From JAWKOK01 sp963698255 (lineage in GTDB: Bacteria > Chloroflexota > Anaerolineae > Caldilineales > Caldilineaceae): a stretch of 64,000 bases of DNA. Shown piece by piece: positions 29,033 through 39,489 of the stretch (position 1 is its first letter; each line of letters begins with the position of its first letter). The notes beneath the pieces were generated by a model. That model ran no database searches. It was not told where the DNA came from and saw only the letters and a program-made list of their open reading frames with translations. The stretch lies in assembly GCA_963698255.1 (NCBI GenBank), contig CAVOQD010000030.1:248001-312000 (forward strand), written 5' to 3'. The translations under genes were made by a program, and so were the position numbers.

Positions 29033-29914
29033 ATGCGAGTCAGCGAAAGACAACAACAGATACTTGACGTATTGATGGCCAGAGAGTCGGCAACGGTTGC
29101 CGACCTCAGCGATCTGCTCGATGTCTCGACTGTAACCATCCGCGCCGATCTTGCCGGCCTGGCGGACGATGGGCGCATTGTCCGCACCCACGGCGGCGCG
29201 CGTCTTGCAGACGGTCGAACCCGCCAAGAACTCTCTTTCGTCACCCGCCAAGACATCAACGCCGCGCAGAAGAGCGCCATCGGACAGAAGGCCGCCTCGC
29301 TCATCGCCCCGGTCGAATCGATTCTGCTGGACGCCAGTTCGACGGCAGTGGCCACAGCCCAAGGGATCAAGGCCAGTGCACAGTTCCGCGAGCTGACCGT
29401 TGTGACAACGGGCATCTGGACTGCCCTGGAGTTGATGGGTCTGTCCAACATCCATGTTCTGCTCACCGGCGGCCTGGCGCGCGGACAGACCGGGGCGCTA
29501 ACCGGATTGATCGCTCAGAAGGCGCTGCGCGATCTCAATGTTTCCAAGGCATTTCTAGGCGCTTGGGGTATCACGCCGGAGGGCGGGCTGACCGACGTCC
29601 ACTTGACAGAGGTCGAAATCAAGCGTTGCATCGTGGAACGGGCCCAAACGATCATCGCCATCATCGACGGCAGCAAGTTTGGCCGTCTGGGATTGGCGTC
29701 TTTCGCCCCCACCAGCAAGATCGACACCCTGATCACTGATGATTCCGCCCCGCCGGAGATGGTCGACAGCCTTCGCCAGCAAGGGGTCGAAGTTCTTGTC
29801 ACGTCTAGTTCCGGACACAGTGGAAATGGGCGCATCGAGGCCGGAAATAGCGGGGGCGGACAGTTCGAGGCAAGCCCCGTGACGGATCGCACCCCGCGTG
29901 ATATCACGGTTTGA
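29033..29914 (+). CDS. DeoR-family sugar-operon repressor (paralogue 1)
   Basis: 293 residues from the ATG at 29033, chosen because the paralogue at 45969 starts with the same MRxSxRQQQILDVL; an in-frame ATG at 29015 is possible. N-terminal DeoR winged helix (SATVADLSDLLDVSTVTIRA, THGGARL) and C-terminal sugar-phosphate sensor domain (ILLDASSTA, LTVVTTGIW, LLTGGLA, FLGAWGITPEGGLTD, IIDGSKFGRLGLASF). A Gly/Ser-rich tail of about 30 residues is not in the paralogue. DeoR repressors respond to phosphorylated sugars. It precedes the binding-protein gene by 106 bases and probably controls the operon 30021-36247 and itself. Confidence 0.9.
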   Translation: MRVSERQQQILDVLMARESATVADLSDLLDVSTVTIRADLAGLADDGRIVRTHGGARLADGRTRQELSFVTRQDINAAQKSAIGQKAASLIAPVESILLDASSTAVATAQGIKASAQFRELTVVTTGIWTALELMGLSNIHVLLTGGLARGQTGALTGLIAQKALRDLNVSKAFLGAWGITPEGGLTDVHLTEVEIKRCIVERAQTIIAIIDGSKFGRLGLASFAPTSKIDTLITDDSAPPEMVDSLRQQGVEVLVTSSSGHSGNGRIEAGNSGGGQFEASPVTDRTPRDITV

Positions 29915-30020
29915 TCCAATAGTTGCGTAGTTCGCGTTTGTTGCAGTTCGTGTTTGTTACAGTCAGTTCGGTACGTTTAATCCGTTCGTCGTTCGTCAAT
30001 TTTTTCTAGGAGGAGAACAG

Positions 30021-31975
30021 ATGAAACATCGTTCCAAGTTAACACTCTTGCTCGTGTTTGCCCTCATGCTGGTGCTGGCCGCCTGTGCGCCAGCCGGCGG
30101 CGGCGGTGAGGCCGCTGGGGGAGAGGCTGCAGCGCCGGCCGGCGGCGGCGACTCACAGTTGCCGGTCGACATGCCGCGCGAAAGCGTCTTTGTCGCCGAC
30201 CAGATCTTCCGCTACAGCGTCATCGACAACTTCAATTTCTGGGTCAATGGACCGCATGAACCCCACCGGCATGCGTTGATGATGGAGACACTCTGGTATC
30301 GTGACCAAGAGACGGGTGAACGGCTCTACGACGCCGCCATCTCGGATCCGATCTACAATGAAGATTTCACGACGATGAACGTCGATCTGCGCGACAACAT
30401 CTACTGGAGCGACGGCGTGCAGTTCACTGCCGACGATCTGGTATACACCGTCAACCTATTGAAGGATAACCCCGATATGGGCGCCAGCGGCTGGTCATCG
30501 CAGTTCGACCAGTTCCTGGATTCCGTCGAGAAGACTGGCGACTTCAGTGTTCAGTTCAACCTGAATCAACCCAATCCTCGCTTCCATGGCATGTTCGAAA
30601 CCCGCTGGAACGGCGTCTACATGATGCCCAAGCATATCTTCGAGACTGTCGAAGATCCGGTGACCTTCACGTTCCCGGATCCTGTTGTGCTCGGCGCCTA
30701 CACCGTAACCGAAACCGACCCCAATGGTTTCTGGGAACTGCTCGACGCGTCGTGACGACTGGGAACGAACGCCGGCCGGCATCATCACAGGAAAGCCAGG
30801 CCCCGAGAATGTGCTGACCATCTTCTACGGCGACAGCGCCAAGAAGGCCATCGCCATGTCGCGACACGAACTGGACGTCTTCTTCGACGTTGACTTCGAG
30901 GCTTTCGAGACAGTTCTGGACACCACCGACACAGCTCGTTCCTGGTACACTGAATTCCCCTGGGCCTATCCCAACGAAGTCAGTACCCGTCAGTTCGTCT
31001 TCAATCAGGAAACAGATCCCATCTATGCCAATAAGGACGTCCGTTGGGCGTTGGCATTGGCTCTGGATATCGTCGACTTGCAGACCGAGTATATCGGCGG
31101 CGTCGCCAAGGTCACGAATATGCCGGTACCGCCGACTGCTTCGCTGGCGGCAATCTATCACGATCCCATGGAAGAGTGGTTCCAGAACCTGGAGATCGAA
31201 ATTGAACCGGGTGAGATGTACAAGCCCTATGATCCGACTGTGCCCGACAAGATCGCTGCCTGGGCCGCCGAGCAAGGCTATGAAGTCCCCGGCACGCCCA
31301 GAGAAGTCTTCGGCACCGGCTGGTGGAATTTCGATCCTGAGACGGCCGAACGACTGCTGGTTAAGAACGGCTTCAGCCGTGATGGCAATGGCAACTGGCT
31401 CACGCCTGATGGCGAGCCGTGGGTAATTGACCTCCAGTCGCCGCCGGATGAGAATGACGCCTTCCGCATGGCCAATGCGGCAGCCGACATGTGGAACGAC
31501 TTCGGTATCGACGTCAACCTACTGGGCCTTGAGCGCAGTGTGTGGGACCAGAACCACGTCACGGGACAGTATGAGGTTAGCACGCCCTGGTACAGCTTTG
31601 CCTTGGCCTCCGGTGACTCATGGCCCGAAGTACGCGGCTGGCATCCTGACCTCTACGTGCCCAACGGTGAAGACTACCGTAGCCTGGGCGGCAACAACCA
31701 TCCGCGTATCAATGATCCGCAGGTTGGTGAGTACATCGATGCCATGGTAGCGCTTGATCCGGGCAGCCAGGAGAACTTTGATGTCAACACCGAATTCCTG
31801 AAGCATTGGATCGAGGAGATGTACTTCATCACCGCCTATCGCCTTCAAGAAATTCGTGACCTGGGATGAAGAGTACTGGACCGGTTTCCCCACTGCAGAG
31901 GCCCCGGACTACATGCCTCTCTACTGGTTCCAGGGCGGCAAGTTTGCCTTCCAGAGTTTGGAACCGACTGAATAG
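30021..31975 (+). CDS. ABC importer binding lipoprotein, SBP family 5, two apparent frameshifts
   Basis: About 650 residues after discounting extra bases near 30747 and 31843. ATG 30021 has a perfect ribosome site (AGGAGG). Lipobox LVLAACAP, then a Gly/Ala linker. Family-5 features: WYRDQETGERLYDAAISDP, DNIYWSDGVQFTADDLVYTV (the typical trp-ser-asp-gly segment) and FETRWNGVYMMPKHIFE; the C-terminal frame ends FVTWDEEYW...YWFQGGKFAF. Family-5 proteins bind oligopeptides, nickel or, in thermophiles and Chloroflexota, oligosaccharides. The DeoR regulator upstream suggests a sugar ligand; this is inference. First gene of the importer. Confidence 0.85.
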
Positions 31976-32009
31976 TGATTGAACGATAGAACGTGGATCG
32001 AGCGGAAAG

Positions 32010-32055
32010 GGCGGATCAACGCGGATTTACACAAAGACATCCGCGTTGATCCGCC
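32010..32055. repeat. 17-bp inverted repeat between binding-protein and permease genes
   Basis: GGCGGATCAACGCGGAT (32010-32026) is fully complementary to 32039-32055 with a 12-base loop. Member of the ATCCGCG-rich intergenic family (A). A stem-loop here would protect the 3' end of the binding-protein message from decay, as REP elements do between malE and malF in enteric bacteria. Confidence 0.7.
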
Positions 32056-32122
32056 TAATCCGGCGCAATCCGCGTTCTATCCAGCGTTTCATAAGAGATG
32101 TGAGCAGACAGAGGAGACCACG

Positions 32123-33121
32123 GTGACATTATTCAAGGAATACTTCCTACCCAGAATCCTCCAATGGATGATGGTCATCTTCATGGGTGTGACCATCACA
32201 TTTCTGATCCCACGGTTATCACCGGTCAATCCGATTGACCAGGCCATGGGTCGACTCACTGCCTTTCAGACGCTTAGCCCGCAGGCTACGTTGGAACTAC
32301 GCGAGTCGTTGGAAGACCTATACGGCTTGGAGGGATCGATGCTGGATCAATACATCAGCTTCTGGAAGCGTGTGATCCGCGGTGATCTAGGTCCGTCCTT
32401 TTCCTCGTTTCCCATGACGGTCAATGCCATGATTCGCACTAGCGTTGGCTGGACCATCGGATTGCTGGGAACAACGTTGCTCATTTCCTGGTTTTTGGGT
32501 CTAATTCTCGGCTCCTTGGCCGCCTATTCCCCAAACCATTGGTCATCGAAGGTGTCGGAGAATCTGCTGATCATCGTCTATCCAATTCCTTACTACATTG
32601 TTGCCTTCGTACTGCTGATGGCCTTTACCTACTACCTGCCCATCTTCCCACTGGTGGGCGGTGCCAGAGGGACGCCGGGCTTCAACATCAACTATATCGG
32701 CAGCCTCTTCCGGCATAGTTTCCTGCCGGCGCTCTCCATCATCATCGGCGGCACAGCCTTTCGCTTCATCATGGCCAAAGCCATGGCCTCGACTGAGATG
32801 TCGAGCGACTATATGCAATATGCCCAGTTGGCGGCCTTACCCAAACACCGGATCGTTTGGTCCTATCTCATCCGCAACACCATGTTGCCGCAAGTAACCG
32901 ACTTGGGTCTGTCTTTAGGCCTTGTCTTCAGCGGAGCACTAATCACCGAAGTTGTCTTCGGCTATCCCGGATTGGGCAGCACACTCTACAGCGGAATCAT
33001 TTCGGCAGACTACAACCTGATCATGGGGATCACGTTGCTCTCCATCGTCGGTATCGCCACGGCTTCGCTGATCGTGGATCTGACCTACCCGTTCCTGGAT
33101 CCACGCATTCGCCTGAAGTAG
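32123..33121 (+). CDS. ABC permease, DppB/OppB type
   Basis: 332 residues from GTG 32123, which has a good ribosome site (GAGGAG, 32111) and starts at VTLFKEYFLPRILQW; the open frame further upstream runs through repeat sequence. Typical OppB layout: first membrane helix (MMVIFMGVTITFLIP), periplasmic segment with YGLEGSMLDQYISFWKRVIR then GDLGPSF, five more helices, and the cytoplasmic coupling loop DYMQYAQLAALPKHRIVW. The C-terminus PFLDPRIRLK is normal. Pairs with the next permease to form the channel for the substrate delivered by the upstream lipoprotein. Confidence 0.9.
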   Translation: MTLFKEYFLPRILQWMMVIFMGVTITFLIPRLSPVNPIDQAMGRLTAFQTLSPQATLELRESLEDLYGLEGSMLDQYISFWKRVIRGDLGPSFSSFPMTVNAMIRTSVGWTIGLLGTTLLISWFLGLILGSLAAYSPNHWSSKVSENLLIIVYPIPYYIVAFVLLMAFTYYLPIFPLVGGARGTPGFNINYIGSLFRHSFLPALSIIIGGTAFRFIMAKAMASTEMSSDYMQYAQLAALPKHRIVWSYLIRNTMLPQVTDLGLSLGLVFSGALITEVVFGYPGLGSTLYSGIISADYNLIMGITLLSIVGIATASLIVDLTYPFLDPRIRLK

Positions 33122-33264
33122 GCGGAACACCCTGAACGCGGATGACGCGGATATGGCTGATTTTCGCGGATGAAAAAGCTCAACACAGCAGGTATGATCT
33201 AGGGTCACCGAAAATGTCCAGCCGGTAGTAGGACATATGATAAGTCGGGACAGAGGAATCTTTC

Positions 33265-34126
33265 ATGGTTATCATTCGAGATCTATTACGCTACAGTCCA
33301 TCTTTTCGCGTCGGCGCCTTTATCGTGGTGGTCGTCGCCATACTGGTGGCGCTCTCATTTTTCTCGCCCTATGAACCGGACGACCGGCGCGCGGTCGCCC
33401 GCAACGAAGCCGCCCTCCACCGAGTTCATCATGGGCACGACTTCAACCGGTCAAGACGTCTTCTGGATGCTGACCTTCGCCGTGCGCAATACGCTGATCG
33501 TTGCCGGCATCGCCGTCACCATCAGCCGCAGCATCGGCGTCTTTCTGGGGATGTTCTCGGGCTATACAGGCGGCACACCCGATCGAATCATCTCGTTTCT
33601 TGTCGATAGCTTCATCGTCATACCACGCCTGCCGTTGGTGATCCTCATCGCCTCGATCATGCGCGGCCAGATGACGCTGGTCGGGCTGGGCGTCCTGCTG
33701 GGTCTGCTGGACTGGGCGTTCCCGTCCAAGCGCTACCGGGCCCAGATCCTCAGCCTGCGCGAGCGCGAGTTCACCTACACAGGCGTCTTCGCCGGCATGA
33801 GCACCTTCAAGATCATCTCGCGCGAGCATCTGCCCTTCCTGATTCCCTTTCTGCTGGCCGATGTGGTCAGCGGTTTCCTCTTTGCCATCGGCTTCGAGGT
33901 GACATTGGCCGTGCTCGGTCTGGGCGATCTGAACAGCCAGACCATCGGGACACAGATCTACTGGGGCAACTACTATCAGGCGTTGCTGACCAATCGCGTC
34001 TGGGTGGTGATTGCACCGGTGGCGGCGTCGGTCGTGATCGTGATCGGCTTCTATCTGGTGGCGATCAACCTGACTGAATATCTAGATCCGCGCACACGTC
34101 TGGCGCGGATGCAGGTCAAGGGATAA
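33265..34126 (+). CDS. ABC permease, DppC/OppC type, one apparent frameshift
   Basis: 286 residues when one extra G at about 33406 is discounted. First helix FIVVVVAILVALSFFSPYEP; after the break, PPSTEFIMGTTSTGQDVFWM, the equivalent of the OppC loop (HPLGTDxxGRD), then five helices and the coupling loop SKRYRAQILSLREREFTYTG. C-terminus YLDPRTRLARMQVKG. Only 4 bases separate its stop from the ATPase gene. Shorter N-terminal tail than usual. Confidence 0.85.
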
Positions 34127-34130
34127 ACAG

Positions 34131-35159
34131 ATGGCGAATATTCTCGAAGTCGAAAACCTAAGAGCTTACTATAAAACCAGCGCCTACGGTGTGGAACGCA
34201 CGGTCAAGGCCGTGGACGGGATCTCCATCCGCATCAAGGAAGGCGAAATCTACGGAATCGCCGGCGAGTCGGGTTGCGGCAAGTCGACCCTGCTCAAGGT
34301 CTTGCTTGGCGCACACCAGCCGCCATTGAAGGTGGTTGGCGGCTCGGTCGAATACCACTTTGACGGCGTGGAGATCGCCGCCCTCTCCATGGACGGCAAC
34401 ACGCTGCGCGATCTACGTTGGAAGGAAGTTTCGTACATCCCTCAAGGGTCGATGGCCGTATTGAACCCGGTACGCAAGATCCGCGATACATTCCACGATT
34501 TCATCTCGGCCCATCAGCAGATCAACAAACGCGAGTCGGCCAAGATGACGCTGAAATATTTGCAGGAACTGGGCTTGCCCGAGACCGTCATGGGGGCCTA
34601 TCCGCATCAGCTCTCCGGCGGCATGCGCCAGCGCGTGACGATTGCGCTGGCCACCATTCTCTGGCCCAAGCTGATCTTCGCAGACGAGCCGACGACGGCG
34701 CTGGATGTGGTCGTGCAGCGCGGCGTAATCCAACTGCTCAAGGACATCCAGCAGGCCGAGGGCAGCACCGTCGTGTTGATCACCCACGATCTGGGCGTCC
34801 ACGCCAATCTGGCCGACCGCATCGCCGTGCTCTACGCCGGCAAGTTGGTGGAGGAGGCGGATACCCGCACCATTCTCAAGAATCCGCGCCATCCCTACAC
34901 CCAGTTTCTGATCAAATCGCTCCCCGATCTAGACGAACGTTCCGAACGATTGAGCATCCCCGGACGGCCACCGGCCTTAGACAACCCGCCCGACGGCTGT
35001 CGCTTTCACCCACGCTGCCCGCTTGTGGTGGATAAATGTCGCACGGTCGATCCGGAGATCATCTCGATCGCTCCTGGTCACCGCGTTGCCTGCCATCTGG
35101 TCACCGAGGGCATGGACGCTGTCAGCATTGAAGAGGTGAACCGTGCAACAACCATCTAA
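34131..35159 (+). CDS. ABC ATPase, OppD type
   Basis: 342 residues. Walker A GESGCGKSTLLKVLLG, Q-loop SYIPQGSMAVLNPVR, signature LSGGMRQRVTIAL, Walker B LIFADEPTTALDVV, His-switch LITHDLGVHANLADR. The C-terminal oligopeptide-transporter extension has the Cys-containing DGCRFHPRCPLVVDKCR, which in some relatives binds an Fe-S cluster. Overlaps the next ATPase gene by 17 bases. Energises the importer. Confidence 0.92.
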   Translation: MANILEVENLRAYYKTSAYGVERTVKAVDGISIRIKEGEIYGIAGESGCGKSTLLKVLLGAHQPPLKVVGGSVEYHFDGVEIAALSMDGNTLRDLRWKEVSYIPQGSMAVLNPVRKIRDTFHDFISAHQQINKRESAKMTLKYLQELGLPETVMGAYPHQLSGGMRQRVTIALATILWPKLIFADEPTTALDVVVQRGVIQLLKDIQQAEGSTVVLITHDLGVHANLADRIAVLYAGKLVEEADTRTILKNPRHPYTQFLIKSLPDLDERSERLSIPGRPPALDNPPDGCRFHPRCPLVVDKCRTVDPEIISIAPGHRVACHLVTEGMDAVSIEEVNRATTI

Positions 35160-36247
35160 TTCCGGGTCATCCGACACAGTGCTGTTGCGACTCGAAGATG
35201 TGACCAAAGTCTTCAACATTCGCCGCGGCTTTGCCACCACCCACTTTCATGCCGTGGACGAGGCGACTTTCACGCTGGACCAAGCCAAGCCCGAGATCCT
35301 CTCCATCGCCGGCGAGAGCGGCAGCGGCAAGACAACGCTGGCGCGTATGCTTCTGGGCATGGACGCGGCCACATCCGGCCTTCTCCAGTACAAGGGCCGC
35401 GATGTCGGCAAGCTATCGCGCAAGGAAAAGCGCAACTGGTTCTTCAGGGAAGTGCAACCGGTCTTCCAAGATCCGTTTGCCGCCTTCAGCCCGCTGAAAC
35501 GCATCGACAGCTACCTCTTTGAGACGGTCAGAAACTACAACATGGCGAACAAGGCCGGCGCCGACGCAGTATGTCGACGAAGTGTTGCAGGAGGTCGGGC
35601 TGTCGTTGGCCGAGATCAAGGGACGCTATCCCAACGAACTCTCCGGCGGCCAGGCCCAACGCGTGGCCGTGGCCCGTGCACTGATCACCAAACCAGGACT
35701 GATCATCGCCGACGAGCCGGTCTCCATGCTCGACGCTTCGCTGCGCATGTCGATTGTGAACATGTTCCGCAATCTGAAGGATTCGCAGGGCGTCAGCATC
35801 GTCTACATCACCCACGATCTGGCCACGGCCTACTACTCGGCCGACCGCATCGCCGTCATGTTGCGCGGCTGGATCGTCGAGTTGGGACCGGTCGAGCAGG
35901 TGCTTGGCAAGCCGCTGCACCCCTACACCCGCAATCTCAAGGACTCGATCCCGCGCACGGACCCGGATCGGGTCTGGGAGGAATCGCCCTCGCTGGCGGT
36001 CATGGACTCGGACGAGTATATGCTCACCGGCTGCAAGTTCGCCGGACGCTGCCCCCATGTGCAGGAGATCTGCCGTCGCCAGCCGCCCGACGACTATGAG
36101 GCCGGCGGGCGCATGGTGAAATGTTTCCTCTTTGATGAGAAGACAGTTCGGCGCGGAGGGCGTGGCGAGACATGTGGCGGGCGAAATGCCCGCGGCGGAC
36201 TCAGGAATGGCAGTTGGCTCGACGTAACAGAACGACGTAGCGGATGA
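35143..36247 (+). CDS. ABC ATPase, OppF type, one apparent frameshift
   Basis: About 367 residues from GTG 35143, discounting one extra G near 35566. Walker A GESGSGKTTLARMLLG, Q-loop QPVFQDPFAAFSP, then after the break YVDEVLQEVGLS, signature ELSGGQAQRVAVAR, Walker B LIIADEPVSMLDAS, His-switch YITHDLATAYYSADR, and the C-terminal CKFAGRCPHVQEICRR. A 40-residue Gly/Arg-rich tail after KCFLFDEK is unlike the family. Last gene of the left-hand importer operon; the palindrome at 36303 follows. Confidence 0.87.
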
Positions 36248-36302
36248 TCCGCCACATTTTTCTCCCGCGCTGCTGATAGGTGCATGTACATACGCTGTGA
36301 AT

Positions 36303-36354
36303 GAAAGGCTCTGTCGTCAACGCCCAGCGCTGGGCGTTGACGACAGAGCCTTTC
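36303..36354. terminator. Perfect 52-bp palindrome, two-way terminator
   Basis: Both halves are 26 bases and fully complementary, centred on GCCCAGC|GCTGGGC, with outer sequence GAAAGGCTCTGTCG. It sits 55 bases past the OppF stop (rightward) and 36 bases past the RhaM stop (leftward), so it ends both operons. On either strand the stem is followed by a short pyrimidine run (TTTCTTCC or TTTCATTC). Confidence 0.8.
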
Positions 36355-36390
36355 TTCCGCCGGTCTCGAGTGGTGCTAATCCGAGTGGTA

Positions 36391-36714
36391 CTAATCCAGA
36401 TGAAAGACCTCTTCCAACTCCACCATCATCTCGTCGGCATGAGCGCCGTCGGGTGACTCGAAGAATGGCGCCATGAGGCTCTGCCAGCGTTCGTTCACGT
36501 CGGTCTCGGCCATTTGGGCGGTTGCCGTAGCCAGATCATGCGGCGTCTCGAAATAGCCGAAGAGCAGGCCATCCTCTCGCAGGAAGAGTGAGTAGTTGTG
36601 CCAGCCCGTCTCACGCAGTGCATCCAGCATCTCGGGCCAGACCGCATTGTGGTGTTCTTTGTATTCCTCGATCCGATCTTGTTTGACCTTCAGCACAAAT
36701 CCAATTCGCTTCAT
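36391..36714 (-). CDS. rhaM: L-rhamnose mutarotase family protein
   Basis: 107 residues, the usual size. FVLKVKQDRIEEYKEHHNAV then WPEMLDALRETGWHNYSLFL carries the conserved catalytic His and Tyr region; the family also has LLFGYFETPHDL and the terminal LEEVFHLD. RhaM interconverts the alpha and beta anomers of L-rhamnose (some relatives act on other deoxy sugars). Last gene of the leftward operon after the isomerase, consistent with deoxysugar or pentose use. Confidence 0.9.
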   Translation of the reverse strand: MKRIGFVLKVKQDRIEEYKEHHNAVWPEMLDALRETGWHNYSLFLREDGLLFGYFETPHDLATATAQMAETDVNERWQSLMAPFFESPDGAHADEMMVELEEVFHLD

Positions 36715-36855
36715 TTTCGCTCCTCATCAGTTGCAGACGAACCTGCCGTTCATCAGGGTCTATCGATGAGTTCACTGCAAGAACAGAATTTGGTCACAGA
36801 TGGCCACAGATAAGAACCTGATTTTCACAGATGTGTTGTGGATGTGGGGTACGAT

Positions 36856-38323
36856 TTAGACCACGGCCAACTCAATGTCCAGCAGTCGCGCCAGCTTGCG
36901 GAGCGGCTCAATCCGGTGGCCGATACCCAGTGCGACGTGGTGGGTTGGACCGTGAGCGCACCAGCTATCCATGAAACTCGCCGGATCACGACCAAAGTCC
37001 AAGCGCGAGTTGGTGTTGCCAGATCGCCATGCGCGTCCCAGGAATGCATTCGCCCTGCGCAGCAATCAGCTTGAGCCGTCCTTCGGCCGTCTGCGTCAAT
37101 CCCAGGATGGTCACCGGTCCGTTGCGCACATTGAACTCGACCGACAGGCCGTAGCCCCGCTTGCCGTGGAAGAGGCCCAATCCGCGCAGCAGCGGCCGCC
37201 CGGCGCTGATGGCCACGTGGCCTGGCCCATCGTGGCCCATGAGGATGAAATCCTCGTTGAAGTCCATTGCGTAGAACTCGGTGAAGGAGCCGCCCGCTCC
37301 TAGCCGGTCCATGATGAACATGGCCACGCAGGTCTTGAGGTCGCCCTCGCCCGCCGCGGGAATGCCACGTGCAGTGAGTAACGAATTGCCGACGATCAAG
37401 GTCGAGCCCAATTCCTCATTTTCGTTGCCGTCCAGACCGCGGTAGTAGTAGGTCAATCCGCTAAGATCGAAGTCCTCCACCAGGCGGTCCAGGCCGACTG
37501 AGACCTGTGCCGACCAATGCAACGCATCCTCGGTAACGGGACGTGAAATGGCGTCCTTGCCCGGCTCGGCCATGTCGAAGATTTCGTTTATCTCCAAAAT
37601 CTTGGCATCGATTTCCGCCGACTCAACACCTCGCACACGCTGGAGCAGGTCATCCATCTCGAGCACCTCAATGTGCGCTCCAAGTTGGGCGTGGTGCATG
37701 GTGAAGTCAGAGTACATATCGAGCATACCGGGATAGGTATGGCCCAAAAAGCCGATACGGACATAGCTCAATTCACGCTTGATGTCGGCAGCGACCACCC
37801 ACTCCTCGATCTCGCTCCAACCTCGTTCGTATGCACGCTGAGCGTGGCCCTCAACCGGGAAGAGCAACCCTGACACCACGTTAAACTGGATGTTGCTGCG
37901 CGCAAAGGCATTGGAGATTTCGGGAACGCAGCAGGCACAGCAGTTGGCCAGCCACTCGGCGGTATCAGTGCTCTCGTAGTCGAGCGCGGCAATCGGCTGC
38001 AAGTTGAGCACCAACACGGGTGCACGGTGTCGTTGTACCGCCGGCAGCACCTGGGACGAAGTCGAATAGGTGCCGACATAGCAGACAATCAGATCGACAT
38101 TGTGTCGGGCAAAAAGATCGCCGGCCGTTTGCGCCGCGGCTGCGGTGTCCACCAGGCCGGCCGAGATCACCTCGGCGCCCATTTCTTGAATCTGCCGCTC
38201 CACCTCACCCTGATAGCCGACTAGGCGCTCTCTCAGCCCCTCAAACTGAGGCCAATAGGCAGCCAATCCAATGCCAAAAACGCCGATCCGCGCGGCGGAC
38301 ATCTTTGTTTTGGTCGATTCCAT
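36856..38323 (-). CDS. L-fucose/L-arabinose isomerase family protein, one apparent frameshift
   Basis: About 488 residues after discounting an extra base near 37037-37039. N-terminus IGVFGIGLAAYWPQFEGLRE; substrate-pocket and metal-site region FAMDFNEDF-like (FTEFYAMDFNEDFILMGHDG with HDGPGH); the displaced C-terminal frame ends FMDSWCAHGPTHHVALGIGH, where the last His pair is the metal-binding site of arabinose/fucose isomerases. These enzymes convert an aldose to its ketose with Mn. It lies directly after the five transporter genes and before RhaM, so it likely handles the imported sugar. The exact sugar is not resolved. Confidence 0.85.
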
Positions 38324-38340
38324 GTGTCACTCCTGAAATA

Positions 38341-39375
38341 CTACGCTGTCTGGCTAACACCCGTCTGAATCCCTGTAAGGTCAAGTTTTTCGGCCAGATG
38401 GCAACTGACAAAGTAGTCAGGCGCAACCTCTTTCAAGGCGGGTTCTTCCTGACTGCACACATCTTCAGCAAATTTGCAGCGCGGATGAAATACACAGCCG
38501 GATGGCAGGTTTGAGAGGTCGGGCGGTTCGCCGGTGGCCACAGTTCGTTGACCGCGGGCGCCTTTGGCTGTGCGCGGTACTGCGGCCAACAGCAACTCGG
38601 TGTAGGGATGCCTGGGATGATTGAGAAGTTCGTACTTATCGCCCAGTTCCACCAGCTTGCCGGCATACATCACTGCGATCCGGTCACAGATGTAGCGAAC
38701 CACGCTCATATCGTGGGAGACGAAGAGGTAGGTCAGGTCGAGCTTCTCCTGTAGTTCTTCCAGAAGGTTGAGGATCTGCGCCTGGATCGACACATCTAGC
38801 GCAGAGACCGGCTCGTCTGCGATCACCAACCTGGGATGGACCACCAGTGCACGTGCAATGCCGATGCGCTGTCGCTGTCCGCCACTGAAACTGTGCGGGA
38901 AACGGCGCAGGTGTTCGACCCGCAATCCGACCTGCAGGATCATCTCGCGCACTCGCTCTTCCAACTCTTTGCCACTTGCCATCTTATTGACCAGCAGGGG
39001 TTCGCCCACCGTCTCCAAGATGTTCATGCGCGGGTTGAGCGAAGAGTTGGGATCCTGGAAGATCATCTGCGCGTGGCGACGAAGTTCGCGGATATTCCGG
39101 TTATCCAGTTCGGTGAGGGACAGGACTCCTTTTCCCGTATCGAGCAATACTTGCCCGCCGGTCGGCTCGTAGAGGCGTAGAATGGTTCGACCAAGCGTCG
39201 TTTTGCCGCAGCCGCTCTCGCCGACGACGCCGACGGTCTCACCGGCCTTCACTGCCAGATTGACGCCATCAACAGCCTTGACATGGCCGACGACCTTTCG
39301 AAGGAAGCCCCGGTGAATGGGGAAATGTTTTTTCAGATCCTTGATGTCGAGCAATATGTCTTGTTGGTCGGCCAT
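38341..39375 (-). CDS. ABC ATPase, OppF type
   Basis: 344 residues, intact. Walker A GESGCGKTTLGRTILRL, Q-loop AQMIFQDPNSSLNPRM, signature SFSGGQRQRIGIAR, Walker B LVIADEPVSALDVS, His-switch FVSHDMSVVRYICDR, C-terminal SGCVFHPRCKFAEDVCSQE. More canonical than its counterpart at 35143. 17 bases separate its stop from the isomerase start. Confidence 0.93.
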   Translation of the reverse strand: MADQQDILLDIKDLKKHFPIHRGFLRKVVGHVKAVDGVNLAVKAGETVGVVGESGCGKTTLGRTILRLYEPTGGQVLLDTGKGVLSLTELDNRNIRELRRHAQMIFQDPNSSLNPRMNILETVGEPLLVNKMASGKELEERVREMILQVGLRVEHLRRFPHSFSGGQRQRIGIARALVVHPRLVIADEPVSALDVSIQAQILNLLEELQEKLDLTYLFVSHDMSVVRYICDRIAVMYAGKLVELGDKYELLNHPRHPYTELLLAAVPRTAKGARGQRTVATGEPPDLSNLPSGCVFHPRCKFAEDVCSQEEPALKEVAPDYFVSCHLAEKLDLTGIQTGVSQTA

Positions 39376-39489
39376 GCTGACGTCTCCTCGTACGGTTCAA
39401 CATGAAACCCAAGACAGACATCCGACTGCTCTACCTACGGCGGATAAGGCACAAGGAAATCTGTCTGGATTCACGAAAGTCATGGACAA

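Noticed and set aside
31979..32122. Upstream extension of the OppB-type permease to 31979
   Set aside because: This stretch is the family A inverted repeat; GTG 32123 has a good ribosome site and matches the family start.
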